The notes under the pieces are model-generated. The model saw nothing but the letters and a program-made list of their open reading frames with translations, had not been told where the DNA came from and did no database searches. 64,000 bases of DNA from Bacteroidaceae bacterium (GTDB lineage Bacteria > Bacteroidota > Bacteroidia > Bacteroidales > Bacteroidaceae), in the NCBI GenBank assembly GCA_024688885.1, contig JAILDV010000050.1, positions 62,001 to 126,000 on the forward strand, written 5' to 3'. Both the position numbers and the translations under genes were made by a program. Shown in pieces: positions 50,906 through 60,004 of the stretch. The stretch's first letter is position 1. The number at the start of each line of letters is the position of its first letter.

Positions 50906-53900
50906 ATGAGAAAAATCTACACTTTGCTTCTGGCATTGGTAGCTTCAATGACTGCCTTTGCACAGAATCCTGACCCATCAAAATGGGAAAAGGGACAAAA
51001 TGTGATTGCTGATCTCGGCATGAAGGATGTAGATCCAACACAGCCTTGGACAACAAAGAGCAATGGCGGATCTGCAGGCAAAGAAGGCAACTATGGCGAA
51101 TACTGGAAGGGTGTTGGTCAGAAGTTCTTCTTCGATTACATTGACCAAAACGATGCCATGTATGGTGACCACGAAAAGGGTAGCACCTGTATGGGTTACT
51201 ATGGTGACGGTCACGTGACGGATGACAATCCAGATGTGTATCAGATAGTGAAGCTTCCTGCTGGTTACTACACCATTAGAGTACAAGCTTGCTATCGTGA
51301 TGCCAGCGGTCAGCAGACTACTGACTGTTTCAATGCTTGGAAGAAAGGTCAGAGCAAGAAGAATGCTTGGGCGTATGCAGAGGAGTATGCTGACGAGGCA
51401 AGTGCCATTGCTGGTGATGAGCCTGTAAGCACATTCAAGACAGCGATTCGCCACATCTTCGACGTCAAGTGCCCTGAAAGCCTGTGCTCTTGGACTCCTA
51501 ACGGTGACGACTGGAGAAACGACGGTAGTTTCGTGGTGATTGAACAAGAGACGAACGCCAGAGGTAAGTTGGTGGACGTGGAGAAGACTTACTACTATCC
51601 AAGAAGTATCATTGGTGCAAGCTATTTCTTCCAGAAGGATTACTATTGGAACGAGTTCAAGATTTTGCTGGAGAACGATGCGTATGTACGTATTGGCTAC
51701 CGCAAGACTGACTACGTGACAGAGGACTGGCTGGCTCTGAGTGAGTGGCAGATTATCTACAATGATGGTTACACTACTGAAGCTCAGGTGGATTTTGCTT
51801 CTACAGAGTTTGATAATGAAAGCGCCGAGCTGGAGCAGTGGAAGGAACAATTCACAAATGCTGAGTTCGATGGTTTCGACAAGTCATTCACATCTGTGAT
51901 TTCTGACAAGATTGACGACGACATCCAGATTGCCGCTATGACATACGAATCGGTGACAGGTCAGGATCTGTTGAACTTCATCGCTGACCTCAAGCAGAAG
52001 AACCTTGACTATGAAGAGCTGTACCAGTATCTTGGTCACCTCTCTTTCGTGTTGGCAAAGTCTAAGTCTTTGATTGAAAGCACAGACTATCCAGGTAAGG
52101 CTGCTTTCCAAACTGCGTTCAATAATATTCTGAATAAGATTAACACTTGCTCAACTGCCGACTTTGAGGAGACTACTCCTTACGACTTCTGCATGAAGTA
52201 CTTCAACGAGCTGGCTGATGCACGTGGTGACTACCTCGAAACGCAGGAGGCTGACGAGAATGGCGCCAAGGACTTCTCTGCTGTGATCAACCACCCATGG
52301 TTCGTAAACGACGGCGTTGAGATTGTCAAGGACGAAGAGGGCAATTATTCCATCAACGAGGGAACTTGGCTGAATGCTGTTGGTGGCGGTGACGGTAACT
52401 ATACTGACAAGCTGAAATATACGCAGGATGATGTTGAAATGAATCGTACGGAGATTGCTTCTGACGTGACTATCGTGCTGAACGATGAGAATGTGAAGAA
52501 CCAGTGGTTCCAGCGCATCCGTTATGAGGGCAAGACAAATGGTCTCTATATGTACTATGATGACAGAGGTCTTATCGGTGCTGCCGACACTTGGCACGCA
52601 GGTCTCTTCACCAGCGGTTCTATGGATGTATGTCAGAACATCGTCGGTCTTCCTTCTGGTTACTACAGCCTGAAGGCGCTCATCCGCGGATGGGGTGACG
52701 GTAACGGCAATTTCCACAACATCTTCATGGAGAACACCAATGGTGACGTGATGAAGTCACCTATGGGTACTGCTGGCGATGATTCTGGTTGGCAGGAACT
52801 CACAACGGGTATCATCCACGTGAGTGACCGTCAGCTCCTGATTGGTGGTCAGTCTGATTACAATGCTCACTATACTGGTTTCCGTCTCCTCTTCTACGGT
52901 GAGGAACCTCCTGTGGAGAACTTGATTAAGCAGGAAATCGCAGAGGTGAAGACTGCTGCTGAATCGCTCACTTTTGAGGGTGACAAGACGAAGGTGGCTG
53001 GTCTCGTTGACAAGTGCAAGGCTCCTTACACCATTGAAAACTTCGAGGAGTACAGAGGTTATCTGGATGAAGCACGTAAGTACATCAATGCCGCTACCAA
53101 GGAGTATGATAATCTCAAGGCTATTGACACTTATGCAGAAGCTACCAGTGGTGCTGGCAATTACGCTGCTGATGTAAATGCCATCATCGCACCTGCTCAG
53201 GAGGCTGTTTTGACTCTGGGTGAGAACGCCGCTGACACTTACAAGGACATTGATGCAGCAAACAAGCTCGCTGAGAAGTATAGAGATTATATTAAGGTGT
53301 TTGTTGAGGCAAGCAATCTCGGTGACGCATCTCTCAACACAACGCTCGCTAATCAGAAGAGTGAACTTGCTGCTGCTGTTTCGACAACCAAGACACTCGA
53401 CAAGTTCATGGAAAGTCTGAATACACCTATGAACATCGACAAGATGAAGAAACTGGGTGCTGCAAGTGCAACGGAGGCTGCTCCTGTTGACCTTACTTCA
53501 ATGCTCGTGAACCCAAGCTTCGACATGCATCAGGTGGATGGTGAATGGGTTGAGATTCTCAAAGTGGATGGTGAACCTTGGGAAAGAGGTTACGGTGATG
53601 GTTGGCAAGGTCTTGGCATCAACACGTATGACCAGACTATGCAACTCTCTCGCGGACACTGCGAACTCTGGAACTCTGGCACAGGTGAATTCTATCAGGA
53701 ACTCGTAGGTATGCCTGCTGGTAAGTATGAAATTAGCTGCCTGGCTGTTTACCGTGATGTAGACATTTCTGAGGAATCTGTGAATAAGTACGAAACTGAG
53801 GGCGAAAGCCACAATGCTGAAATCTATGCCAAGACTCAGACGAGCGAGGCTTCTAACTACATCAAGGCTCAGGCAAGCCTCAAGGGTTCTGCTGACAGCT

Positions 53901-54427
53901 TCACTGAAGTGGTGAGAGGTTATGAAGTCGACGAAGAGACCAATCAGCCTTATGTAACCAAGGTAACAGTGCTTGGTCCTGAGGAAAACGTTGAAAAGTA
54001 TGGTCAATTGGTTACTGAAACGGAAGGTTGGACTCACGTTGAAGTGGATGCAGAGGACAGAAGCCCATTTGATAAGATTGTCAATGGCAGTTACTATCCA
54101 AACTCTTTGTACGGTATCTACCAGTGGTTTGTGAAGTCTCCTGAGAAGGTGAAGAACACTGTCACCATCGAGGTGAAGAACGGTGAGACACTCAGACTTG
54201 GTCTCCGCAAGCCAGAATCTGTTTCAAATGACTGCCTTACTTTCGACAGCTTCACAATCTCATACCTCTCTGGTGATGTATTCTCAGAGGTTGCCACTGG
54301 CATCGAGACTGTGAACAACGAGCAGCCAGCAGAGAAGGTGCTTTACAACACAGCTGGTCAGATTGTTGACGACTCTTACAAGGGCATCGTCATCGACAGC
54401 GAGGGTAACAAGTACCTCAAGAAGTAA
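50906..54427 (+). CDS. second large secreted modular protein with sorting-like tail
   Basis: A 1173-residue exported protein with signal peptide (MRKIYTLLLALVASMTAFAQ). Beta-rich modules begin near NVIADLGMKDVDPTQPW, in the middle at AVINHPWFVNDGVEIV and at DLTSMLVNPSFDMHQVDGEW; the last shares the pattern VNPSFD-YQELVGMPAGKYEISCLAVYR with the module NPDFS-YQEQEGLPDGLYEISVQGFYR of the protein at 25507-29559. Helical linkers rich in Ala, Lys and Glu separate them. The tail (KVLYNTAGQIVDDSYKGIVI to KYLKK) again looks like a shortened type IX sorting signal. No catalytic motif is seen. A glycan-binding or surface-layer role is inferred. The 5' leader of 200 nt is AT-rich without a clear promoter. 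Confidence 0.75.
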   Translation: MRKIYTLLLALVASMTAFAQNPDPSKWEKGQNVIADLGMKDVDPTQPWTTKSNGGSAGKEGNYGEYWKGVGQKFFFDYIDQNDAMYGDHEKGSTCMGYYGDGHVTDDNPDVYQIVKLPAGYYTIRVQACYRDASGQQTTDCFNAWKKGQSKKNAWAYAEEYADEASAIAGDEPVSTFKTAIRHIFDVKCPESLCSWTPNGDDWRNDGSFVVIEQETNARGKLVDVEKTYYYPRSIIGASYFFQKDYYWNEFKILLENDAYVRIGYRKTDYVTEDWLALSEWQIIYNDGYTTEAQVDFASTEFDNESAELEQWKEQFTNAEFDGFDKSFTSVISDKIDDDIQIAAMTYESVTGQDLLNFIADLKQKNLDYEELYQYLGHLSFVLAKSKSLIESTDYPGKAAFQTAFNNILNKINTCSTADFEETTPYDFCMKYFNELADARGDYLETQEADENGAKDFSAVINHPWFVNDGVEIVKDEEGNYSINEGTWLNAVGGGDGNYTDKLKYTQDDVEMNRTEIASDVTIVLNDENVKNQWFQRIRYEGKTNGLYMYYDDRGLIGAADTWHAGLFTSGSMDVCQNIVGLPSGYYSLKALIRGWGDGNGNFHNIFMENTNGDVMKSPMGTAGDDSGWQELTTGIIHVSDRQLLIGGQSDYNAHYTGFRLLFYGEEPPVENLIKQEIAEVKTAAESLTFEGDKTKVAGLVDKCKAPYTIENFEEYRGYLDEARKYINAATKEYDNLKAIDTYAEATSGAGNYAADVNAIIAPAQEAVLTLGENAADTYKDIDAANKLAEKYRDYIKVFVEASNLGDASLNTTLANQKSELAAAVSTTKTLDKFMESLNTPMNIDKMKKLGAASATEAAPVDLTSMLVNPSFDMHQVDGEWVEILKVDGEPWERGYGDGWQGLGINTYDQTMQLSRGHCELWNSGTGEFYQELVGMPAGKYEISCLAVYRDVDISEESVNKYETEGESHNAEIYAKTQTSEASNYIKAQASLKGSADSFTEVVRGYEVDEETNQPYVTKVTVLGPEENVEKYGQLVTETEGWTHVEVDAEDRSPFDKIVNGSYYPNSLYGIYQWFVKSPEKVKNTVTIEVKNGETLRLGLRKPESVSNDCLTFDSFTISYLSGDVFSEVATGIETVNNEQPAEKVLYNTAGQIVDDSYKGIVIDSEGNKYLKK

Positions 54428-54454
54428 TATCTGAAAGAACAATACTGAAAAGCG

Positions 54455-54486
54455 AGGGTGCGGTCAACCGCACCCTCGCTTTTTAT
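54455..54486 (+). terminator. intrinsic terminator after the 1173-residue protein gene
   Basis: AAGCGAGGGTGCGG pairs with CCGCACCCTCGCTT around TCAA, followed by TTTTATT. Next to it lie TTTATCA heptamers (54485-54520). Confidence 0.92.
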
Positions 54487-54532
54487 TTATCATTTATCAA
54501 TTGTCGTTTATCATTTAGCGAAGCGCAAGCGC

Positions 54533-56977
54533 TCATCTCTTCCTCATCTTCTGCCGACCACCATTCTTTCTTTCCCGCTTTGGCGCCTTGCCTGTATGCT
54601 TGGAACCGCGCTTGGGGGAGTTCTGAACAAAAGGTTCGTAAAAGACGGGAGAATTGGTGTAGATGGAAGACTCGTGAGAGACAAGCTCGTAGTCGAGTTG
54701 CTTACGGAAGAGGTCGGCATGTGCCACCTTGATGCGGATGGGGTCACCGAGAGAGAAACGGTGGTGCGTCTGACGACCGACGAGACAATAGTTCTTGTCG
54801 TCGAAGTCGAAAGCCTCATCTCCCAAGAATCGCACAGCGATGAGTCCTTCACAATGGTTCTCATCAATCTCTGCATACACACCAAACTCATTCACGCCAC
54901 TGATGTGTGCATCGAATTCCTGTCCGAGTTTGTCACTCATGAACTCCACCTGCTTGTACTTGATGCTGGCACGTTCGGCACTGGCAGCCAACTGCTCCAT
55001 TTGTGAGGAGTGTTCGCAGAGATTTTCATATTTCTTCTGGCTTGCCGAAGCCCCACCCTGCTCGTAACGTGTGAGCAGACGGTGCACCATCAGGTCGGGA
55101 TAGCGTCGGATGGGCGAAGTGAAGTGGGTGTAATACTTGAAGCCCAAACCATAGTGCCCTATATTATAAGTTGAATAGACGGCTTTCTGCATAGCACGTA
55201 ACGATGCCATCTCAATCAGGTTCTGCACACGGTTGCCCTGCACATCCCTGAGCAGTTTGTTCAGGCTGTGTGCCACATCCTCCTTCTTGCCTTGTGTCAG
55301 GAGTTGGAAACCGAAACGTGATGCCATACCAGCAAGGTTATCGAGTTTGTTGATGTCGGGCATATCATGGATACGATAGGGAAGCGTCTTCGGCTTCTTT
55401 TCCAATCCGATACTCTCAGCCACCGCCTTGTTGGCAAGCAACATGAATTCCTCCACCAGTTTGTTGGCATCTTTGGCATGTTTGAAATAGACACGGATGG
55501 GTTTCCCCTTTTCATCAATTTCAAAGCGGGGCTCTTCACGGTCAAAGTCGATGGAACCCTCCTTGAAACGCTGGTCACGCAAGAGATGAGCCATACGATT
55601 GAGCGTGATGAGCAGGTCGGCATACTCACCCTGACGATGGTCGGCAGGAACAGGTGTGACAGGAATCTTGGCAGGGTCAATCGGTGCAAGATTGTCACGG
55701 AAAGCATTGAGTTCCGTGTCTGGCAACACCTCCTGTGCAGGAATGGGCTGCGTTGGTTGAATCTTTCCTTCACGAATCAGTTCACATTCCCGCGCCTCAC
55801 CATTCTGTTCTAGCAGGTACTGAACCTCCTCATAAGTGTAACGTCGGCAACTCTTGATGACCGTATGCTTAATGCGACGGCTCAGCACCTCCGCCTCCTC
55901 ATTCATCTCGAAGATGACAGAGAAGGTGAGCTTCTCCTCATTAGGTCTGAGCGAACAAAGCATGTTGCAGAGGTGCTCGGGCAACATCGGGATGGTACGG
56001 TCAACCAGATAGATGGAAGTGGCACGTTGCTGTGCCTCTTGGTCAATCACCGAACCTTCCAACACATAGTGACTCACATCAGCGATATGCACACCCACTT
56101 CCCATAGTCCCTTCTTCAACTGTTTGATGGAAATGGCATCGTCGAAGTCTTTAGCATCACGCGGGTCAATGGTGATGGTGAAGGTATCGCGAAAATCTTC
56201 ACGTTGGCTCAGTTCTTCAGCCGTAATACCTACATCCAACTGGTTGGCAGCGGCTTCCACTTTCTCTGGATACTTGTAAGGCAAGCCAAACTCTGCAAGG
56301 ATGGCATGCATCTCAGTGTTGTTGTCGCCCTCATCCCCAAGCACGTCAATCACCTCACCAATCGGGTTGCGAGCCCCCATCGGCCAATCCGTGACTTTCA
56401 CCACCACTTTCTGTCCATTCTTGGCACCTTTCAACTTCTCCACAGGAATGATGATGTCGCTCTGCAAGATTCCCGTCGGCACCGAAAGGAATGCCACACT
56501 ATGCTGTACATCCAAAGTACCGACAAAAGGCTTCTCGCGACGTTTCACAATCTCAATTACCTCGCCATGCAACTTGTGGTTGCCATATTTCTTGGCATGA
56601 ATGCCCACCTTGACACGGTCGCCAGGCAGCGCATGATGCGTGTCTTCATCATAGATGGAGATGCCCATGCCGTCGTCGGTATCAACATAGTTGCGTCCGC
56701 CTGATGTACGGTTGAAAGTTCCCTCCACCACATGGGCGGTGCCACGAAAAATCAGGTTTCCATCGCGGTTCTTCACGATGTCTCCTTCCTCATGCATCTC
56801 GTTCAGAATATCCACACAAAGCATGCGCAACGGGTGCTTTGTCAACCCCATTTCGCTGAACACATTCTTCAGCGTGAGTGATCTTCCTTGGTTCCGGCTC
56901 AGGTAGTCACTCAACATGTCTCTCATTTCACGCTTGTTGATACTGGACTTGACCAGCCTTGATTCTTTCTTTGACAT
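54533..56977 (-). CDS. rnr: ribonuclease R
   Basis: An 814-residue 3'-5' exoribonuclease that degrades structured RNA. The start is taken at 56977 (MSKKESRLVKSSINKREM), since the ATG at 57001 lies within the -7 box TAACTTTG (57006-56999). Domain order: N-terminal helix-turn-helix and cold-shock domains (FRGTAHVVEGTFNRTSGGRNYVDTD), RNB catalytic domain with DPRDAKDFDDAISI (the four-Asp metal site), HFTSPIRRYPDLMVHRLL near its end, then an S1 domain (FDAHISGVNEFGVYAEI) and a very basic tail. It is divergently transcribed from the epimerase gene. Confidence 0.93.
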   Translation of the reverse strand: MSKKESRLVKSSINKREMRDMLSDYLSRNQGRSLTLKNVFSEMGLTKHPLRMLCVDILNEMHEEGDIVKNRDGNLIFRGTAHVVEGTFNRTSGGRNYVDTDDGMGISIYDEDTHHALPGDRVKVGIHAKKYGNHKLHGEVIEIVKRREKPFVGTLDVQHSVAFLSVPTGILQSDIIIPVEKLKGAKNGQKVVVKVTDWPMGARNPIGEVIDVLGDEGDNNTEMHAILAEFGLPYKYPEKVEAAANQLDVGITAEELSQREDFRDTFTITIDPRDAKDFDDAISIKQLKKGLWEVGVHIADVSHYVLEGSVIDQEAQQRATSIYLVDRTIPMLPEHLCNMLCSLRPNEEKLTFSVIFEMNEEAEVLSRRIKHTVIKSCRRYTYEEVQYLLEQNGEARECELIREGKIQPTQPIPAQEVLPDTELNAFRDNLAPIDPAKIPVTPVPADHRQGEYADLLITLNRMAHLLRDQRFKEGSIDFDREEPRFEIDEKGKPIRVYFKHAKDANKLVEEFMLLANKAVAESIGLEKKPKTLPYRIHDMPDINKLDNLAGMASRFGFQLLTQGKKEDVAHSLNKLLRDVQGNRVQNLIEMASLRAMQKAVYSTYNIGHYGLGFKYYTHFTSPIRRYPDLMVHRLLTRYEQGGASASQKKYENLCEHSSQMEQLAASAERASIKYKQVEFMSDKLGQEFDAHISGVNEFGVYAEIDENHCEGLIAVRFLGDEAFDFDDKNYCLVGRQTHHRFSLGDPIRIKVAHADLFRKQLDYELVSHESSIYTNSPVFYEPFVQNSPKRGSKHTGKAPKRERKNGGRQKMRKR

Positions 56978-57038
56978 AGGCAACAATGATTTTGTGCACA
57001 AAGTTACAACTTTTCCTCCATAAAATAATATTTTTCCG

Positions 57039-57046
57039 TAAATTTG
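57039..57046 (+). promoter_or_regulatory. promoter -7 box of the epimerase operon
   Basis: TAAATTTG followed by GCA, 20 bp from the ATG at 57067. The divergent rnr -7 box lies at 57006-56999, so the two promoters share only about 30 bp. Confidence 0.55.
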
Positions 57047-57066
57047 CAGCCAAATTGATAAAAAGC

Positions 57067-58107
57067 ATGAAGATTCTGATTACTGGAGCAAGCGGTTTCA
57101 TCGGAAGTTTCCTTTGTGAAGAAGGATTAAAACGGGGCATGGAAACATGGGCTGGCATGCGGGCACATTCCAGTCGCCGATGGCTGACAGACGAGCGGTT
57201 GAAGTTCGCCACACTCGACATGACCGATGCCATCAAACTCCGGGAACAACTCACCGCCTACAAGGAAACTGTGAGCAAGTGGGACATCATTATTCATGCG
57301 GCTGGTGCAACAAAGTGTTTGAAACGGGAGGACTTTGACCTGCACAATTTTCAATGCACAAAGAACCTGGTGAACACGCTCGACGAATTGGACATGTTGC
57401 CCGAACAGTTCCTGTATGTAAGTAGCCTCAGCGTGTTAGGTCCTATCCGTGAAGAACAGAATGCTGATGGCACCTACAACGACATGGTGGCTTCCGACCA
57501 GCCAAAACCCAATACGGCATACGGAGAGAGCAAAGTGAAAAGCGAGGCGTTTCTTGCTGAAAAAAGCCTTGCTTCCAAGGGGAAGTTCCACTACACCATT
57601 TTCCGTCCCACAGGCGTGTATGGTCCTCGCGAAAAGGACTATTTCATGATGGCGAAATCCATCAAGCAGCACGTCGATTTTGCAGTGGGCTACAAAAAGC
57701 AGGTCATCACGTTTGTGTATGTGCGCGACCTCGTGGGAGCCATTTTCGCTGCAATCGGAAAGAACGATGTGGCAGATGGGAAGGCGTATTTTGTCAGCGA
57801 TGGCTGCAATTACGATAGTCGTGCCTTCAGCGACCTCATTCAGAAGGAGTTGAATGTTAAGAACGTTCTGCACATCAAGGCTCCATTGTGGCTGTTAAAA
57901 GTAATTTCTGTGGTGGCTGAAGACTTTTCAAAACTGACGAAGAAACCCAGCACCTTGAATGGCGACAAATACCGCATCATGCGCCAACGCAACTGGCAGT
58001 GCGACATCGCCCCATTGAAGAAAGACCTCGGTTTCACCCCTGAATGGCAACTGGAACGAGGAGTGAAAGAATGTATGAACTGGTACAAAGAGAACAAATG
58101 GATATAA
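57067..58107 (+). CDS. NAD-dependent epimerase/dehydratase (extended SDR)
   Basis: A 346-residue extended short-chain dehydrogenase from the ATG at 57067; earlier in-frame starts lie upstream of the promoter box. Rossmann motif ILITGASGFIGSFL at 3-16, then the catalytic Y-x-x-x-K in NTAYGESKVKSE preceded by the serine region YVSSLSVLG, and the substrate-binding FRPTGVYGPREKDYF. The substrate is a nucleotide sugar or a sterol-like or isoprenoid compound; not decidable. It overlaps the PAP2-like gene by 10 bp (ATGGATATAA), so the two probably act in one pathway, for instance on a phospholipid or a lipid-linked sugar. Confidence 0.88.
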   Translation: MKILITGASGFIGSFLCEEGLKRGMETWAGMRAHSSRRWLTDERLKFATLDMTDAIKLREQLTAYKETVSKWDIIIHAAGATKCLKREDFDLHNFQCTKNLVNTLDELDMLPEQFLYVSSLSVLGPIREEQNADGTYNDMVASDQPKPNTAYGESKVKSEAFLAEKSLASKGKFHYTIFRPTGVYGPREKDYFMMAKSIKQHVDFAVGYKKQVITFVYVRDLVGAIFAAIGKNDVADGKAYFVSDGCNYDSRAFSDLIQKELNVKNVLHIKAPLWLLKVISVVAEDFSKLTKKPSTLNGDKYRIMRQRNWQCDIAPLKKDLGFTPEWQLERGVKECMNWYKENKWI

Positions 58108-59072
58108 AGAACAAATACTTCAAGAAAAACTACGAAAAAGGGTTGTGGAGCATGGAAAGCATTACGCTGATTTACATGCTGTTCACCACTATCCTCATTG
58201 GCATCTATTGGAAGAATCTTTCCGACCCGACGAGCATGATTGTCACACGTGTCATCATGCTTGCAGCAATAGCAGGCATGTACGGCATCTATCGTTGGTA
58301 TCCTTGCCGTGCCTTACGCATCTTGCGTGTCTTTCCTCCCCTGCTCGGCTTGATATTCTGGTATCCGGAGACCTACGACTTCTGTTCACAACTTCCCTAT
58401 CTTGACCACATCTTCGCAGGAATCGACCAGACACTCTTTGGTTGCCAACCAGCCCTTGTGTTCAACACCATTGTGACCAGCACTTTCTGGAGCGAAGCCT
58501 TCAACATGGGCTATTATGCCTATTACTATATGATGGGTGCTACCCTCATCTTCTATCTGCTTTGCCGCTATCCAGAGGCTGACAAGGCGGGATTTGTGTT
58601 CCTTGCCTCCTTCTTCCTCTTCTACGTAATTTACGAGTTCCTGCCCGTAGCAGGACCCCAATACTACTTCAAGGCGGTGGGTGTGGAAACAGCCGATTCG
58701 GGTGTCTTCCCTGCTGTCGGCTATTACTTTCAAACCCACACGGAGATGCTGATGCCCGAAATCAAGGGCATCTTCAGCCAACTCGTCCTGGGCGCACAGG
58801 AGGTGGGCGAACGACCCACTGCCGCATTCCCCAGCAGTCATGTGGGCATGAGTACGGTTACGATGCTGTTGGCGTGGAAAGCAAAGAACAAGTGGCTTTT
58901 CTGGCTCATGATGCCTTTGTATCTGCTGCTATGTTGCGCAACGGTCTATATACAGGCACATTACCTCATCGACTCCATCTGTGGATTCTTCGCAGCGGTG
59001 CTTTTCTTCTGGCTGACCAGTCAGATGTATGACCGCATCCACTCTCGCCGCATGGCAAATAGTAAATTGTAA
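58098..59072 (+). CDS. PAP2-superfamily membrane phosphatase/phosphotransferase
   Basis: A 324-residue integral membrane protein with six or more hydrophobic segments, starting at 58098 (MDIKNKYFKKNYEKGLW). The catalytic blocks are ERPTAAFPSSHVGMS (P-S-x-H) and IQAHYLIDSICG (H-x3-D). The third block of ordinary PAP2 enzymes, S-R before H-x5, lacks its arginine here (CATVYIQAHYLID). That pattern resembles AUR1/inositol-phosphorylceramide synthase-like members more than plain phosphatases, so a headgroup transferase for sphingolipids is possible. It is coupled to the upstream epimerase gene. Confidence 0.78.
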   Translation: MDIKNKYFKKNYEKGLWSMESITLIYMLFTTILIGIYWKNLSDPTSMIVTRVIMLAAIAGMYGIYRWYPCRALRILRVFPPLLGLIFWYPETYDFCSQLPYLDHIFAGIDQTLFGCQPALVFNTIVTSTFWSEAFNMGYYAYYYMMGATLIFYLLCRYPEADKAGFVFLASFFLFYVIYEFLPVAGPQYYFKAVGVETADSGVFPAVGYYFQTHTEMLMPEIKGIFSQLVLGAQEVGERPTAAFPSSHVGMSTVTMLLAWKAKNKWLFWLMMPLYLLLCCATVYIQAHYLIDSICGFFAAVLFFWLTSQMYDRIHSRRMANSKL

Positions 59073-59096
59073 ATTGTCAAATTGTAAATTACCAAA

Positions 59097-59870
59097 ATGA
59101 CGATCATCTATCCATCCCCCATATTCGGTCCCGTTCATAGTCGCCGTCTCGGCATATCGCTGGGCATCAACCTCTTGCCCGGTGATGGTAAGTGCTGCTC
59201 TTTTGACTGCATCTATTGTGAGTGCGGTTTCAATCACGATTTCGTGCCTAAGCAGAAAATGCCCACACGGGAAGAAGTGCGGGAAGCGCTTGAGAATCAA
59301 CTTATCAAGATGAAAGACGAAGGGACAGCCCCCGATGTGCTGACCTTTGCAGGGAATGGTGAACCAACTCTTCACCCTCACTTCCCTGAAATCATCGAAG
59401 ACACCCTGACTCTCCGTCACCAATACTTCCCCAATGCCAAGGTGAGCGTCTTGACCAATGGCACCCAAATCCTGCGCCTAGCGGTGTTTGATGCCTTATG
59501 CAAGGTGGACAACAACATCTGCAAACTCGACACCATCTCACCTGACTATATTGCGCTCATCGACCGCCCCAACGGCAACTACGATGTGCTGAAAATCATC
59601 GAAGGGCTGAAGAGATTCGGCAATCGCTGCGTGATCCAGACAATGTTCATGAAGGGCGAATACGAAGGGAAGTCGGTTGACAACACGAGCGAGGCATTTG
59701 TGCAACCCTGGCTTCAAACCATTCAGGCAATACAGCCACGCGAAGTGATGATTTATACCATTGACCGAGAAACTCCTGCCCATCAACTGAAGAAAGCATC
59801 GCCAGAAGAACTGGATGCCATCGGCGAACAAGTACGAAAACTGGGCTTAGCTTGCTCCGTCGCCTATTAA
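59097..59870 (+). CDS. radical SAM protein
   Basis: A 257-residue radical SAM enzyme with the 4Fe-4S motif C34-x3-C38-x2-C41 (CSFDCIYC) and the SAM-binding FAGNGEPTLHPHF, followed by KVSVLTNG and MLKIIEGLKRFGNRCVIQTMF-type strands. It begins with PSPIFGPVHSRRLGISLGINLLP, characteristic of a conserved radical SAM group in bacteria and archaea whose substrate is not settled. It has no C-terminal extra cluster. The start at 59097 follows TAAATTG heptamers (59062-59090). It is followed by palindromic repeats and the sirtuin gene. Confidence 0.85.
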   Translation: MTIIYPSPIFGPVHSRRLGISLGINLLPGDGKCCSFDCIYCECGFNHDFVPKQKMPTREEVREALENQLIKMKDEGTAPDVLTFAGNGEPTLHPHFPEIIEDTLTLRHQYFPNAKVSVLTNGTQILRLAVFDALCKVDNNICKLDTISPDYIALIDRPNGNYDVLKIIEGLKRFGNRCVIQTMFMKGEYEGKSVDNTSEAFVQPWLQTIQAIQPREVMIYTIDRETPAHQLKKASPEELDAIGEQVRKLGLACSVAY

Positions 59871-59904
59871 GCAACATCCTCCTCGAGGAGGCTTCCATCT
59901 CCTC

Positions 59905-59975
59905 AAAAGGGGTGAGACTCTCACCTATGTCATAGGTCAGACTCTCACCTACCCCATAGGTGAGAGTCTCATCCC
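59905..59975. repeat. palindromic tandem repeat downstream of the radical SAM gene
   Basis: GGTGAGACTCTCACC at 59911-59925 is a perfect 15-bp palindrome. A second (GGTCAGACTCTCACC) follows 24 bp later and a third half (GGTGAGAGTCTCATCC) closes the unit. The GGGTGAGA phrase also forms the core of the 23-bp array at 6975-7089. Confidence 0.75.
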
Positions 59976-60004
59976 TTTTATGATAAAGAAAACAACATTG
60001 AAGC

